Position numbers and translations under genes: made by a program
Shown here: positions 1 through 6,903 of the stretch, piece after piece
Numbering within the stretch: position 1 is the first letter of the stretch
Layout: each line of letters begins with the position of its first letter
Assembly: GCA_017440805.1 (NCBI GenBank)
Contig: JAFSGN010000022.1
Span: forward strand, 1 to 60,224
From: Clostridia bacterium
GTDB taxonomy: Bacteria > Bacillota > Clostridia > Oscillospirales > SIG627
DNA: 60,224 bases
Reading direction: 5' to 3'
The notes under the pieces: model-generated
The model's input: only the letters and a program-made list of their open reading frames with translations
What the model was told of the DNA's origin: nothing
Database searches by the model: none

Positions 1-8
1 ATGCAAAA

Positions 9-188
9 ATGCTCAAAGATTATCCCGAGCTTATCCGAATTGAACAGCTTTGCGAAGCACTGGGCGGCATAAGTACAAAAACGGGATATAAGCTTCTCAA
101 AGAAAAAAAGATTGCAAGCCTTAAAATCGGGCGAGAATACAGGGTAACTAAAAGTAATCTGATAGATTATTTGATGAAACAAAGCTGA
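9..188 (+). CDS. Excisionase-like (Xis) helix-turn-helix protein, possibly cut by the window edge
   Basis: A short frame ends with TGA at 186-188. From the ATG at 9 it gives about 59 residues; the frame stays open to the window edge, so the true start could lie upstream. The protein reads as one winged HTH domain: an entry helix with IEQLCEALGG, the recognition segment TGYKLLKEKKIASLKIG, then REYRVTKSNLIDYL. This matches the HTH_17/excisionase family that binds element ends and steers integrase toward excision. The tyrosine integrase starts 107 bp downstream on the same strand, the usual xis-int order of Gram-positive integrative elements. The family call is firm; the excision role is inferred from the neighbour. 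Confidence 0.72.
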   Translation: MLKDYPELIRIEQLCEALGGISTKTGYKLLKEKKIASLKIGREYRVTKSNLIDYLMKQS

Positions 189-193
189 ATAAT

Positions 194-223
194 TTGACAA
201 CACCACTACATCATTGATATAAT
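194..223 (+). promoter_or_regulatory. Sigma-A promoter of the integrase gene
   Basis: TTGACA at 194-199 and TATAAT at 218-223 with an 18-bp spacer, about 70 bp before the integrase ATG. The sequence 199-247 can also fold into a long hairpin (AACACCAC with GTGGTGTT, inner CATTGA with TCAATG) followed by a T-rich run, so it may also terminate transcripts coming from the xis-like gene. Confidence 0.6.
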
Positions 224-295
224 TTGTATTGTCAATGGCGTGGTGTTATTTTTTATTCCAAAGAGGAGGTTAATTTTTTTCAGGAGGAAAACACC

Positions 296-1615
296 ATGAT
301 CAAAAAAACAAAAGCAGGCATTGATATTAATGTCAAAGCCTACCTAAAAGAAGTTAAGGGACTTTATTATGTTGTTCTTGTTTATGTTAATGCAGCAGGA
401 AAAAGACGTGATAAAAGTTTCCCGACAAAATTGCCCATAAAGGGTAATAAAGTTAAAGCTAAAAAGATGTCTGATCAAATACTTTCCGATTTTGTAATTC
501 CCAACGAAGATATATATATCTATGCGGACAAAAAGGCAGACAAAAAAGGAAAGAAGACGCAGGTATCGGCTCCCCAAGAGAGCCTCACTCTTCCAAGAGA
601 GATGTTGGAAAAAATAACTCTTGATGATCTGTCAAATGAGCAGGTAGCCAATCTGTTATTTTCAGATTATATAAGAATGTACGTTCCGTACACACGCAAA
701 AGAAAGAAGCCGATAGAGGATACAACCTATGCAAGCTATTACAGCAATGTAAAAAGTCCGATAGGACCATACTTTGCAGAAAAAGGTATAAAACTCAAGG
801 ACTTGACCGCAGAGGACATACAAAAGTTTTATGACGATCAATTACAACGTGTGAAATCCAACTCCGTAATACATTATCATGCAATAATTCGGTTGTCGCT
901 TACATACGCAAGAAAAAAAGGCTACATCAGCGAAAATCCAATCGACCAGGTAGATAAACCGGAAAAGAATACTTTTGTTGGTAAATACTACAGTGCTGAT
1001 GAGCTGATGGCGTTGATTCAAGCATCAAAGGGAACAAAGCTTGAAGTTGCAGTTCTTATGGGTGGGTTTTACGGTCTTCGCAGGAGTGAATGTGTAGGAT
1101 TGCGATGGGAAGCCTTTGATTTTGATAACAATATCTTTTACATAAACCATACGGTGACTACACCAAAAATGGAAGACGGTGAGAAAATCGTCGCAAAAGA
1201 TAGAGGTAAATCGAAATCCAGCTTACGTGCATTGCCGCTTGATGTGACAGTTAAAGAAAGATTGCTTGCAATTCGGGAAACACAAGAGATGTACCGCAAA
1301 AAGTTTAAGGGTTCGTACAACAAGAAGTGGGTAGGATATGTTATGGTAGATGAGCTCGGAAATTTGATAAAGCCAGACTACATAACAGAGTCTTTCCCAA
1401 GGCTACTTAAACGACACGGGATGCGAAGGATAAGATTTCATGACCTTCGACATACAAGTGCCTCGTTGCTTCTCAGCAGAGGAGTACCGCTGAAGGATAT
1501 CCAGTTGTGGCTCGGACACAGTGATTTTTCTACAACAGCAAACACATATGCTCATCTTGATTCAAGTTCAAAAAAGGCATCTTTAGAAGCTCTTGCCGGA
1601 GTGGTACACTTTTAA
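296..1615 (+). CDS. int: Tyrosine recombinase / integrase of an integrative element
   Basis: 439 residues from ATG 296, chosen because AGGAGG lies at 282-287 with 8-nt spacing; a 24-residue upstream extension in the same frame has no such site. Layout: N-terminal arm-binding domain (about 1-75), SAM-like core-binding domain (about 115-215), C-terminal catalytic domain. The catalytic set is complete: Arg262 (GLRRSE), His382 and Arg385 (HDLRH), His408 (LGHSD) and Tyr418 (NTYAHLD). It would cut and rejoin DNA at the element's attachment sites. The gene ends 85 bp before the 3' end of tRNA-Ser, a classic integration target, so the window probably begins inside the right end of an integrated element. 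Nothing suggests decay of the enzyme. Confidence 0.92.
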   Translation: MIKKTKAGIDINVKAYLKEVKGLYYVVLVYVNAAGKRRDKSFPTKLPIKGNKVKAKKMSDQILSDFVIPNEDIYIYADKKADKKGKKTQVSAPQESLTLPREMLEKITLDDLSNEQVANLLFSDYIRMYVPYTRKRKKPIEDTTYASYYSNVKSPIGPYFAEKGIKLKDLTAEDIQKFYDDQLQRVKSNSVIHYHAIIRLSLTYARKKGYISENPIDQVDKPEKNTFVGKYYSADELMALIQASKGTKLEVAVLMGGFYGLRRSECVGLRWEAFDFDNNIFYINHTVTTPKMEDGEKIVAKDRGKSKSSLRALPLDVTVKERLLAIRETQEMYRKKFKGSYNKKWVGYVMVDELGNLIKPDYITESFPRLLKRHGMRRIRFHDLRHTSASLLLSRGVPLKDIQLWLGHSDFSTTANTYAHLDSSSKKASLEALAGVVHF

Positions 1616-1630
1616 GCAGTCATAAGGGCT

Positions 1631-1660
1631 GTTTCCAAAGGTTTTTCCCGAGTTTCCAAA
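1631..1660 (+). repeat. Two direct copies of GTTTCCAAA between int and tRNA-Ser
   Basis: GTTTCCAAA occurs at 1631-1639 and 1652-1660. The same 9-mer occurs twice in inverted orientation on the far side of the tRNA (1823-1831 and 1836-1844). Paired short repeats flanking a core site resemble integrase arm-type sites; that role is inferred. Confidence 0.5.
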
Positions 1661-1697
1661 AGAAAAACGAGGCTCTCGCTTTTGCAAAAACCTCGTA
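1661..1697 (-). terminator. Rho-independent terminator of tRNA-Ser
   Basis: Read on the minus strand, ACGAGG (1696-1691) pairs with CCTCGT (1672-1667) and is followed by a T-rich tract, directly after the CCA end of tRNA-Ser. Confidence 0.7.
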
Positions 1698-1700
1698 AAA

Positions 1701-1789
1701 TGGCGGAGAGGGCGGGATTCGAACCCGCGTGAGATTGCTCTCAAACTGATTTCGAGTCAGCCCCGTTATGACCGCTTCGATACCTCTCC
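1701..1789 (-). tRNA. tRNA-Ser(CGA)
   Basis: On the minus strand the 89-nt sequence folds as a class II tRNA. The acceptor GGAGAGG (1789-1783) pairs with CCTCTCC; a D arm is present; the anticodon stem CTGA/TCAG carries loop CTCGAAA with anticodon CGA; a long variable arm follows; the T arm has the GGTTCGAATCC core; the discriminator is G and CCA is encoded. It reads serine codon UCG. Its 3' end points toward the integrase, consistent with the 3' half being the attachment target. No strong promoter of its own is evident. The nearest consensus promoter lies beyond the tRNA-like copy at 1928-1969. Confidence 0.95.
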
Positions 1790-1822
1790 CAATCTATTTC
1801 AACAGTCCAAAACCTGAAAGTT

Positions 1823-1844
1823 TTTGGAAACTTTCTTTGGAAAC
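1823..1844 (-). repeat. Two inverted copies of GTTTCCAAA upstream of tRNA-Ser
   Basis: TTTGGAAAC at 1823-1831 and 1836-1844 are reverse complements of the copies at 1631-1639 and 1652-1660, so the tRNA gene is flanked by two sites on each side pointing toward it. Confidence 0.5.
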
Positions 1845-1871
1845 TGCTAAAAACTAAAATATTAAATTTTG

Positions 1872-1898
1872 AAAAAAACCCGTAAAATAAAGGGTTTT
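1872..1898 (-). terminator. Terminator-like hairpin after the tRNA-like copy
   Basis: On the minus strand AAAACCC (1898-1892) pairs with GGGTTTT (1881-1875), followed by T residues to 1872. It is placed as if it ends the transcript of the tRNA-like element at 1928-1969. Confidence 0.5.
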
Positions 1899-1900
1899 GA

Positions 1901-1973
1901 GTGGTAAGACTACCACAGACACGGATGGATTTCGAGTCAGCCCCATTATGACCACTTCGATACCTGTCCGTGT
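1901..1973 (-). pseudogene. tRNA-Ser 5'-half relic or tRNA-like RNA
   Basis: Positions 1928-1969 repeat the 5' half of tRNA-Ser(CGA) (1748-1789) with three mismatches in 42 nt: acceptor 5' strand, D arm and anticodon loop with CGA. The 3' strand of the anticodon stem, variable arm, T arm and acceptor 3' strand are missing. In their place, 1919-1925 pairs perfectly over 7 bp with 1967-1973, and 1901-1916 forms a 6-bp hairpin with a 4-nt loop. A consensus promoter lies just upstream and a terminator-like hairpin just downstream, so it may still be transcribed. It is either the remainder of a tRNA split by integration or a small structured RNA that evolved from one. Confidence 0.6.
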
Positions 1974-2003
1974 AATTTTTACGCAGTACAAAATTACTTG
2001 AGT

Positions 2004-2032
2004 ATTATATCACAATAATGTAAAAATGTCAA
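2004..2032 (-). promoter_or_regulatory. Consensus sigma-A promoter reading into the tRNA-like copy
   Basis: On the minus strand TTGACA (2032-2027), a 17-bp spacer and TATAAT (2009-2004) match the consensus exactly. It drives leftward transcription through the tRNA-like copy and perhaps on into tRNA-Ser. Confidence 0.75.
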
Positions 2033-2147
2033 GTACTCGATAATTAATATTATTTTTAAGTTATATATTTACACAGGTTATTTTTGTTATCAAATTTTTT
2101 AATTCGTCATATACTTAAATTAACAATATTTTGAGAGGATGAAGTAT

Positions 2148-4844
2148 ATGCAGACAGGTAAACTTATAATTGAGGTACGGGCAGCACGGGAGTCTATTCC
2201 GATAGACGAGGCACTTGTTCGTATAAAATCGCCAACCGGTCCGGTATTATATGAACAGAGACTTAATGCAAGCGAGTCGGGATTGACTCAATCTGTTGTT
2301 CTTGACACACCCGACATTATATACTCGGAAATTCCGGATGGTGCGGAGTCGCCTTATGCGACATATCATGTTGAAATTTATTCCCCCAACTTTCGTGACA
2401 CTTACATAAACGGAGTTCAGATTTTTCCTCAGCAGGAATCAATACTTAATGTTGAAATGCTTGCATTACCATTATCTGTTCCGTCAGGAACAGGACCAAA
2501 CTATATTGAAATTTCACCTCCTGCATTAAGACAGCCAGCGGAGGAGGAGGAAACACCGTTGCCGGAAGCGTCGCCGGTTCCAAGAGTCTTTGACGCACCT
2601 TTTATACCCGAATATATTACGGTGCATCTTGGAAGACCGTCAAATACTGCTGCAAAAAATGTTACAGTCAGATTCCCGGATTATATTAAAAATGTTTGTT
2701 GCAGCGAGATATATCCAACATGGCCCGAGGCGGCATTAAGAGCAAATATTTACGCACAAATATCTCTTGCTCTTAACAGAGTATTTACTGAATGGTACAG
2801 AAGCAGGGGATATGATTATGATATTACCAATTCAACAGCGTATGACCAGTATTTTGTACCGGGCAGAAACATATATGAAAATATAAATAATATTGTTAAT
2901 GACATTTTTAATATTTATATAAGAAAACCCGGCAGAGTTGAACCGTTTTATGCGGAATATTGCAACGGAACGACAGCAACGTGTCCCGGAATGTCCCAAT
3001 GGGGTTCGTACGAACTTGCAAAAGGCGGAGCGACCGCACGGCAGATTTTAAATAATTATTACGGAGATATAGAACTTGTAGAAACAAACGACATTCGTGG
3101 CACAGAAGAGTCATATCCAGGTACACCCTTGCGTGAAGGTTCAAGAGGTGAAGCGGTAAGGACTCTTCAACTTCAACTTGTACGAATTGCCGTCAATTAC
3201 CCTACAATTCCGCTTATTACTGCTGATGGCGTATTTGGACCGGATACAACGCAGGCAGTTAAAAAGTTCCAGCAAATTTTTAATTTGACACCTGACGGTA
3301 TTGTCGGCAAGGGAACATGGTATCAAATTTCAAGAATTTATGTAGGTGTAAAGAAACTTGCAGAATTAACCAGCGAGGGAGAAAGAGAAGACTACGGTAT
3401 TAAAGAATATCCCGGCACACCGCTCAAGGTGGGTTCTCAAGGAACAGAAGTTGTTGAATTGCAATACTATCTGAGTATTATAGCACAGTACAATGAGAAT
3501 ATATCGCCATTACCTATTGACGGCAGATACGGTGCGACAACAGCACAGGCGGTACGAAATTTTCAAAAAGAATATGTTATTCCTGTCGACGGTGTTGTTG
3601 GAATGGTTACATGGAATAAGATAATTGATATTTATGGCGGAATTATGGAGAATGTTGATGTTCCTGGTACAGGACTGGGTTCAAGAAATTTCCCGGGTAC
3701 ACCTGTTTCCTATGGTCAAGCCGGCACAAATGTGAGATATATACAACGGATTTTAAATGAGATTTCAAAAACATATACATCAATTCCTTCTGTAACAGTT
3801 GATGGTGAATTCGGACCTTCAACCCAACGCGCTGTAATACGGTTTCAACAGCAATTCGGACTCAGTGCTGACGGTGTTGTAGGAAGAAATACATGGAATG
3901 AACTTAACAGAGTTTACAATCAGATTAATAATAACTCATCCTTAAATATAAGAAATTATCCCGGAATACCCCAGAGACTTGGTTCAAGCGGTGAAAATGT
4001 ATTGTATATTCAACGCTTATTGAACAGTATCAGGCGTCAATACACGCAAATCCCGTACCTTGTTGAAGATGGCAATTTCGGAATTTTAACACAGGAAGCG
4101 GTAAGAATTTTTCAGAATTCAATTGGTCTTTCTCCCGATGGAATAGTAGGACAGGCAACATGGAACAGTTTAAACAATGCATATTTGGCGTTATCAGAAA
4201 ACTGTATGTCGTTAAGGAATTATCCCGGCAGTTCGTTAAGATTAGGTTCAAGCGGAAGCAATGTATTATATATTCAGCAACTTTTAAACACCATTAGGCG
4301 TCAATATGGTACAATTCCTGTACTTACAGCGGACGGCATTTTCGGAAGTCGTACAGAATCTGCCGTAAGAACATTTCAGTCGCTTAACGGACTTACAGCA
4401 GATGGAATCGTCGGAAGAATTACATGGAATAAATTGAATGATATATACTCGTCTGTCTGCGGAACACCAAGGTCAGTGACAGAAGATGACGGTAATTTAC
4501 AAGAAGATTCTAATTTTATTGAGAATATAATGCCTGATGATGCGGTTACAGGTTTATCATTAAACTCACTTTTTGATGATACAAGTAACAGTGAAGTTTA
4601 CTATGAACAAAAAAAACAAAAACAACTTAGTTTTGTACCTCTGAAAGCAGGAATGATGGATAACCGAATGATTGAAGTAAAACATATGCTTAACAAAATG
4701 GGATTTTTAAATTCATCTTCAGGATTAAATACTCCGGTTTTCGGAATCGCTACCAAACAGGCAATTGAGGAATTTCAACTTGCGAATGGTCTTGTTCCAA
4801 ACGGAAGAATCGACGAAAAGACATGGAATAAACTTTTTGAATAA
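2148..4844 (+). CDS. SpoIID/LytB-like protein with repeated peptidoglycan-binding domains
   Basis: 898 residues from ATG 2148, placed 9 nt after GAGAGG; the ATG at 2139 abuts that site and is less likely. No signal peptide is evident. The N-terminal third (about 1-130) is beta-rich and followed by a Pro/Glu linker. Residues about 150-310 look like a divergent SpoIID/LytB domain, ending in GMSQWGSYELAKGG, which mirrors the SpoIID GVGMSQYGA motif. Then come five tandem PG_binding_1 repeats of about 85-90 residues, from residue about 322, each opening YPGTP/NYPG and containing DGxFGxxT and GIVGxxTWN, plus a more divergent sixth at the C-terminus. Such proteins occur in spore-formers and probably act on or bind cortex or germ-cell-wall peptidoglycan. 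The gene stands alone, closed by a strong terminator. Confidence 0.8.
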   Translation: MQTGKLIIEVRAARESIPIDEALVRIKSPTGPVLYEQRLNASESGLTQSVVLDTPDIIYSEIPDGAESPYATYHVEIYSPNFRDTYINGVQIFPQQESILNVEMLALPLSVPSGTGPNYIEISPPALRQPAEEEETPLPEASPVPRVFDAPFIPEYITVHLGRPSNTAAKNVTVRFPDYIKNVCCSEIYPTWPEAALRANIYAQISLALNRVFTEWYRSRGYDYDITNSTAYDQYFVPGRNIYENINNIVNDIFNIYIRKPGRVEPFYAEYCNGTTATCPGMSQWGSYELAKGGATARQILNNYYGDIELVETNDIRGTEESYPGTPLREGSRGEAVRTLQLQLVRIAVNYPTIPLITADGVFGPDTTQAVKKFQQIFNLTPDGIVGKGTWYQISRIYVGVKKLAELTSEGEREDYGIKEYPGTPLKVGSQGTEVVELQYYLSIIAQYNENISPLPIDGRYGATTAQAVRNFQKEYVIPVDGVVGMVTWNKIIDIYGGIMENVDVPGTGLGSRNFPGTPVSYGQAGTNVRYIQRILNEISKTYTSIPSVTVDGEFGPSTQRAVIRFQQQFGLSADGVVGRNTWNELNRVYNQINNNSSLNIRNYPGIPQRLGSSGENVLYIQRLLNSIRRQYTQIPYLVEDGNFGILTQEAVRIFQNSIGLSPDGIVGQATWNSLNNAYLALSENCMSLRNYPGSSLRLGSSGSNVLYIQQLLNTIRRQYGTIPVLTADGIFGSRTESAVRTFQSLNGLTADGIVGRITWNKLNDIYSSVCGTPRSVTEDDGNLQEDSNFIENIMPDDAVTGLSLNSLFDDTSNSEVYYEQKKQKQLSFVPLKAGMMDNRMIEVKHMLNKMGFLNSSSGLNTPVFGIATKQAIEEFQLANGLVPNGRIDEKTWNKLFE

Positions 4845-4850
4845 TTAACT

Positions 4851-4887
4851 AAACACAGTAACCTGTTTAAAAGGTTACTGTGTTTTG
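4851..4887 (+). terminator. Strong Rho-independent terminator
   Basis: AACACAGTAACCT pairs with AGGTTACTGTGTT around a short loop and runs into TTTTG. It follows the SpoIID-like/peptidoglycan-binding gene. Confidence 0.85.
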
Positions 4888-4925
4888 TATAAAATATAAA
4901 AACTGTAGAAAAATATCACCAAGAG

Positions 4926-5372
4926 GTGATTTGTACGAATAATAATTATAAAGAATATGTTGATGCAAGAGCAAAAAAATCAAATATACTTAAAGACTGT
5001 ACTCTTGCTTTTCTTGTCGGAGGTATTATTTGTTGTTTGGGTAAGTGTATGGGGGATATGTATAAAGCACTTGGGGTTTCGGAAGAAATTGTAAAAATAC
5101 TTGTTCCTGTTTCTCTTGTTTTAATTTCGGTTATTCTTACTGGTGTGGGTATATTTGATAAGATTGCAAAACAAGCCGGTGCCGGAACACTTGTGCCTAT
5201 TACCGGTTTTGCAAATGCTGTTGCATCCCCCGCGATTGACAACAAAAGTGAAGGATTTGTTATGGGCGTAGGAGCAAAAATGTTTGTTGTTGCAGGCCCT
5301 GTAATTGTATACGGAACAACTGCATCGGTAATATGCGGTACAATTGAGGTGGTGGTTAAATGGCTGTTTTGA
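4926..5372 (+). CDS. spoVAC: Stage V sporulation protein AC
   Basis: About 148 residues with several membrane segments and the SpoVAC signatures FLVGGIICCLGK, GVGIFDKIAKQAGAG and LVPITGFANAVASPA. SpoVA proteins form the inner-membrane channel that moves Ca-dipicolinate into the forespore and out during germination. First gene of spoVAC-spoVAD-spoVAE; its end overlaps spoVAD by 13 nt. The start is unclear. The only canonical in-frame candidate, GTG 4926, overlaps the SD-like AAGAGG (4921-4926). The codon at proper spacing is ACG 4935, after which NNNYKEYV matches the usual family N-terminus. The SD also sits in a hairpin (ATCACC 4915-4920 with GGTGAT 4925-4930). Product is certain, start codon is not. 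Confidence 0.9.
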   Translation: MICTNNNYKEYVDARAKKSNILKDCTLAFLVGGIICCLGKCMGDMYKALGVSEEIVKILVPVSLVLISVILTGVGIFDKIAKQAGAGTLVPITGFANAVASPAIDNKSEGFVMGVGAKMFVVAGPVIVYGTTASVICGTIEVVVKWLF

Positions 5373-6358
5373 AACTAACAAATCGTCCTCATATAATATC
5401 TTCAGCAACAGTTGTCGGGAATCATGAACATGAAGGTCCGCTCAAAGACTATTTTGATATGTATGATAAATCAAATGAGTTTGGACAAAACACATGGGAA
5501 AAAGCCGAAAGTGAAATGAACAAAAATGCATTGAGACTTTGTGTTGAAAAAATTGGCTTAAAATATCATGACATTGATTTACTTTTTGGAGGAGATTTAT
5601 TAAATCAGTGCTGTGGTACTACTTTTGGAGTTAAAGACAGTAATATATCTTTTTACGGAATATATGGCGCATGTTCAACATTTACATTAGGGCTATCTCT
5701 TTCAGCAATGTGCGTAAACGCAGGATATTACAAAAGATGCGCTTCAACTGCTTCAAGTCATTTTTGTACATCAGAGCGACAGTTCAGAACACCTGTGGAA
5801 TACGGCGGTCAGAGAAGTCCGACTTCCCAATGGACAGTCACAGGTTCGGGTTGTGTTATTCTTGAGAACGACAAAGATAAAAACGGCGTTTATGTTAACG
5901 AAGTTATGGCAGGTAAAATAGTTGATTTGGGCATAAATGATGTTAATAATATGGGTGCAGCAATGGCGCCTGCTGCCCACGACACATTAAAAAATTATTT
6001 TTTGGAAAGCGGAAATAAGCCGTCTGATTTTGATATAATTGCCACAGGTGATTTGGGATATGAAGGATATCAAATACTAAAGGATATGATGAAAAAAGAC
6101 GATATAATACTGGGAGATAATTACACTGATTGTGGACTTTTAATTTATAATAGAGAACGCCAGGATATGCATGCCGGAGGATCGGGGTGTGGTTGCTCTG
6201 CAGTTGTAACCTGTGGATATTTTTTTGATTTATTTAAACAAAATAAAATAAAAGATATGCTGATAATTTCTACCGGTGCTCTGTTAAGTTCAACTTCTAC
6301 TATGCAAGGACTTACTATTCCGGGGATTGCACATCTTGTAAGATTGACAAAAGATTAA
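5360..6358 (+). CDS. spoVAD: Stage V sporulation protein AD
   Basis: 332 residues, the usual SpoVAD length. ATG 5360 has GAGGTGG just upstream and overlaps the end of spoVAC. SpoVAD has a thiolase-like fold and binds dipicolinic acid on the inner spore membrane. Visible family features include RPHIISSATVVGNHE near the N-terminus, GIYGACSTFTLGL, YGGQRSPTSQWTVTGSG and a late Gly-rich HAGGSGCGCSA stretch. With spoVAC and spoVAE it completes the three-gene core found in Clostridia; no spoVAF or gerA-type gene follows. Confidence 0.95.
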   Translation: MAVLKLTNRPHIISSATVVGNHEHEGPLKDYFDMYDKSNEFGQNTWEKAESEMNKNALRLCVEKIGLKYHDIDLLFGGDLLNQCCGTTFGVKDSNISFYGIYGACSTFTLGLSLSAMCVNAGYYKRCASTASSHFCTSERQFRTPVEYGGQRSPTSQWTVTGSGCVILENDKDKNGVYVNEVMAGKIVDLGINDVNNMGAAMAPAAHDTLKNYFLESGNKPSDFDIIATGDLGYEGYQILKDMMKKDDIILGDNYTDCGLLIYNRERQDMHAGGSGCGCSAVVTCGYFFDLFKQNKIKDMLIISTGALLSSTSTMQGLTIPGIAHLVRLTKD

Positions 6359-6393
6359 GTATACAGAATTTATAAAGAAAGAAGTGTATAGTT

Positions 6394-6750
6394 ATTACAG
6401 AATATGTAAAAACATTTGTTTGTGGCGGATTTCTTTGTGTAATTGCACAAATTCTTATTGATAAAACCAAACTTACCCCTGCAAGAATACTTACCGGTTA
6501 TGTTGTTGCAGGCGTAATTTTAACTGCTATAGGATTATATAAGCCGTTTGTAGATTTTGCAGGATTTGGTGCTACGGTTCCGCTTACGGGATTTGGATAT
6601 TCTCTTATGGAAGGAGTCCGGAAAGCAGTAGAGGAAAAAGGAAATATTGGTATTCTTACAGGAGGACTTACCGGTACTGCAGGGGGAATCACTGCGGCAA
6701 TATTTTTTTCAATAGTAGCCTCATTGTTTTTTAAAGGTAAATCCAAATAA
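6394..6750 (+). CDS. spoVAE: Stage V sporulation protein AE, with a non-canonical start
   Basis: The frame ending at TAA 6748-6750 encodes a full SpoVAE of about 118 residues: EYVKTFVCGGFLCVIAQ, DKTKLTPARILTGYVVAG, FAGFGATVPLTGFGYSL and GGLTGTAGGITAA are all diagnostic. It is a hydrophobic subunit of the dipicolinate channel. No ATG, GTG or TTG exists in frame before the conserved N-terminus. The best placed start is ATT 6394, giving ITEYVKTF where relatives have Met-Thr/Glu-Tyr, about 10 nt after a weak purine-rich AAAGAAG. A GTG at 6384 is in another frame. Standard ORF callers would miss this gene. A single-base sequencing or assembly error turning ATG into ATT is the main alternative. Confidence 0.88.
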   Translation: MTEYVKTFVCGGFLCVIAQILIDKTKLTPARILTGYVVAGVILTAIGLYKPFVDFAGFGATVPLTGFGYSLMEGVRKAVEEKGNIGILTGGLTGTAGGITAAIFFSIVASLFFKGKSK

Positions 6751-6763
6751 TAAAATATTTTAT

Positions 6764-6809
6764 CAGGCAAGAAATAAGTCCCGTACTGCTCTGACTTGTT
6801 TCTTGCCTG
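6764..6809 (+). terminator. Long hairpin after spoVAE
   Basis: A 17-bp stem with one G-U pair (6764-6780 with 6793-6809), followed by a moderately T-rich stretch. Probable end of the spoVA operon. Confidence 0.65.
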
Positions 6810-6851
6810 TATTCTTTCCTTGATAAAACTTTTGATATCATTTATAAATTA

Positions 6852-6899
6852 AAAAAGTAGTATAAACCCATTGATAGTAATAGGAATATACTACTTTTT
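6852..6899 (-). terminator. Terminator downstream of citrate synthase
   Basis: AAAAAGTAGTATA (6852-6864) pairs over 13 bp with TATACTACTTTTT (6887-6899). A/T tracts flank both sides, so it can work in both directions between spoVAE and the convergent citrate synthase gene. Confidence 0.75.
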
Positions 6900-6903
6900 A
6901 ACT

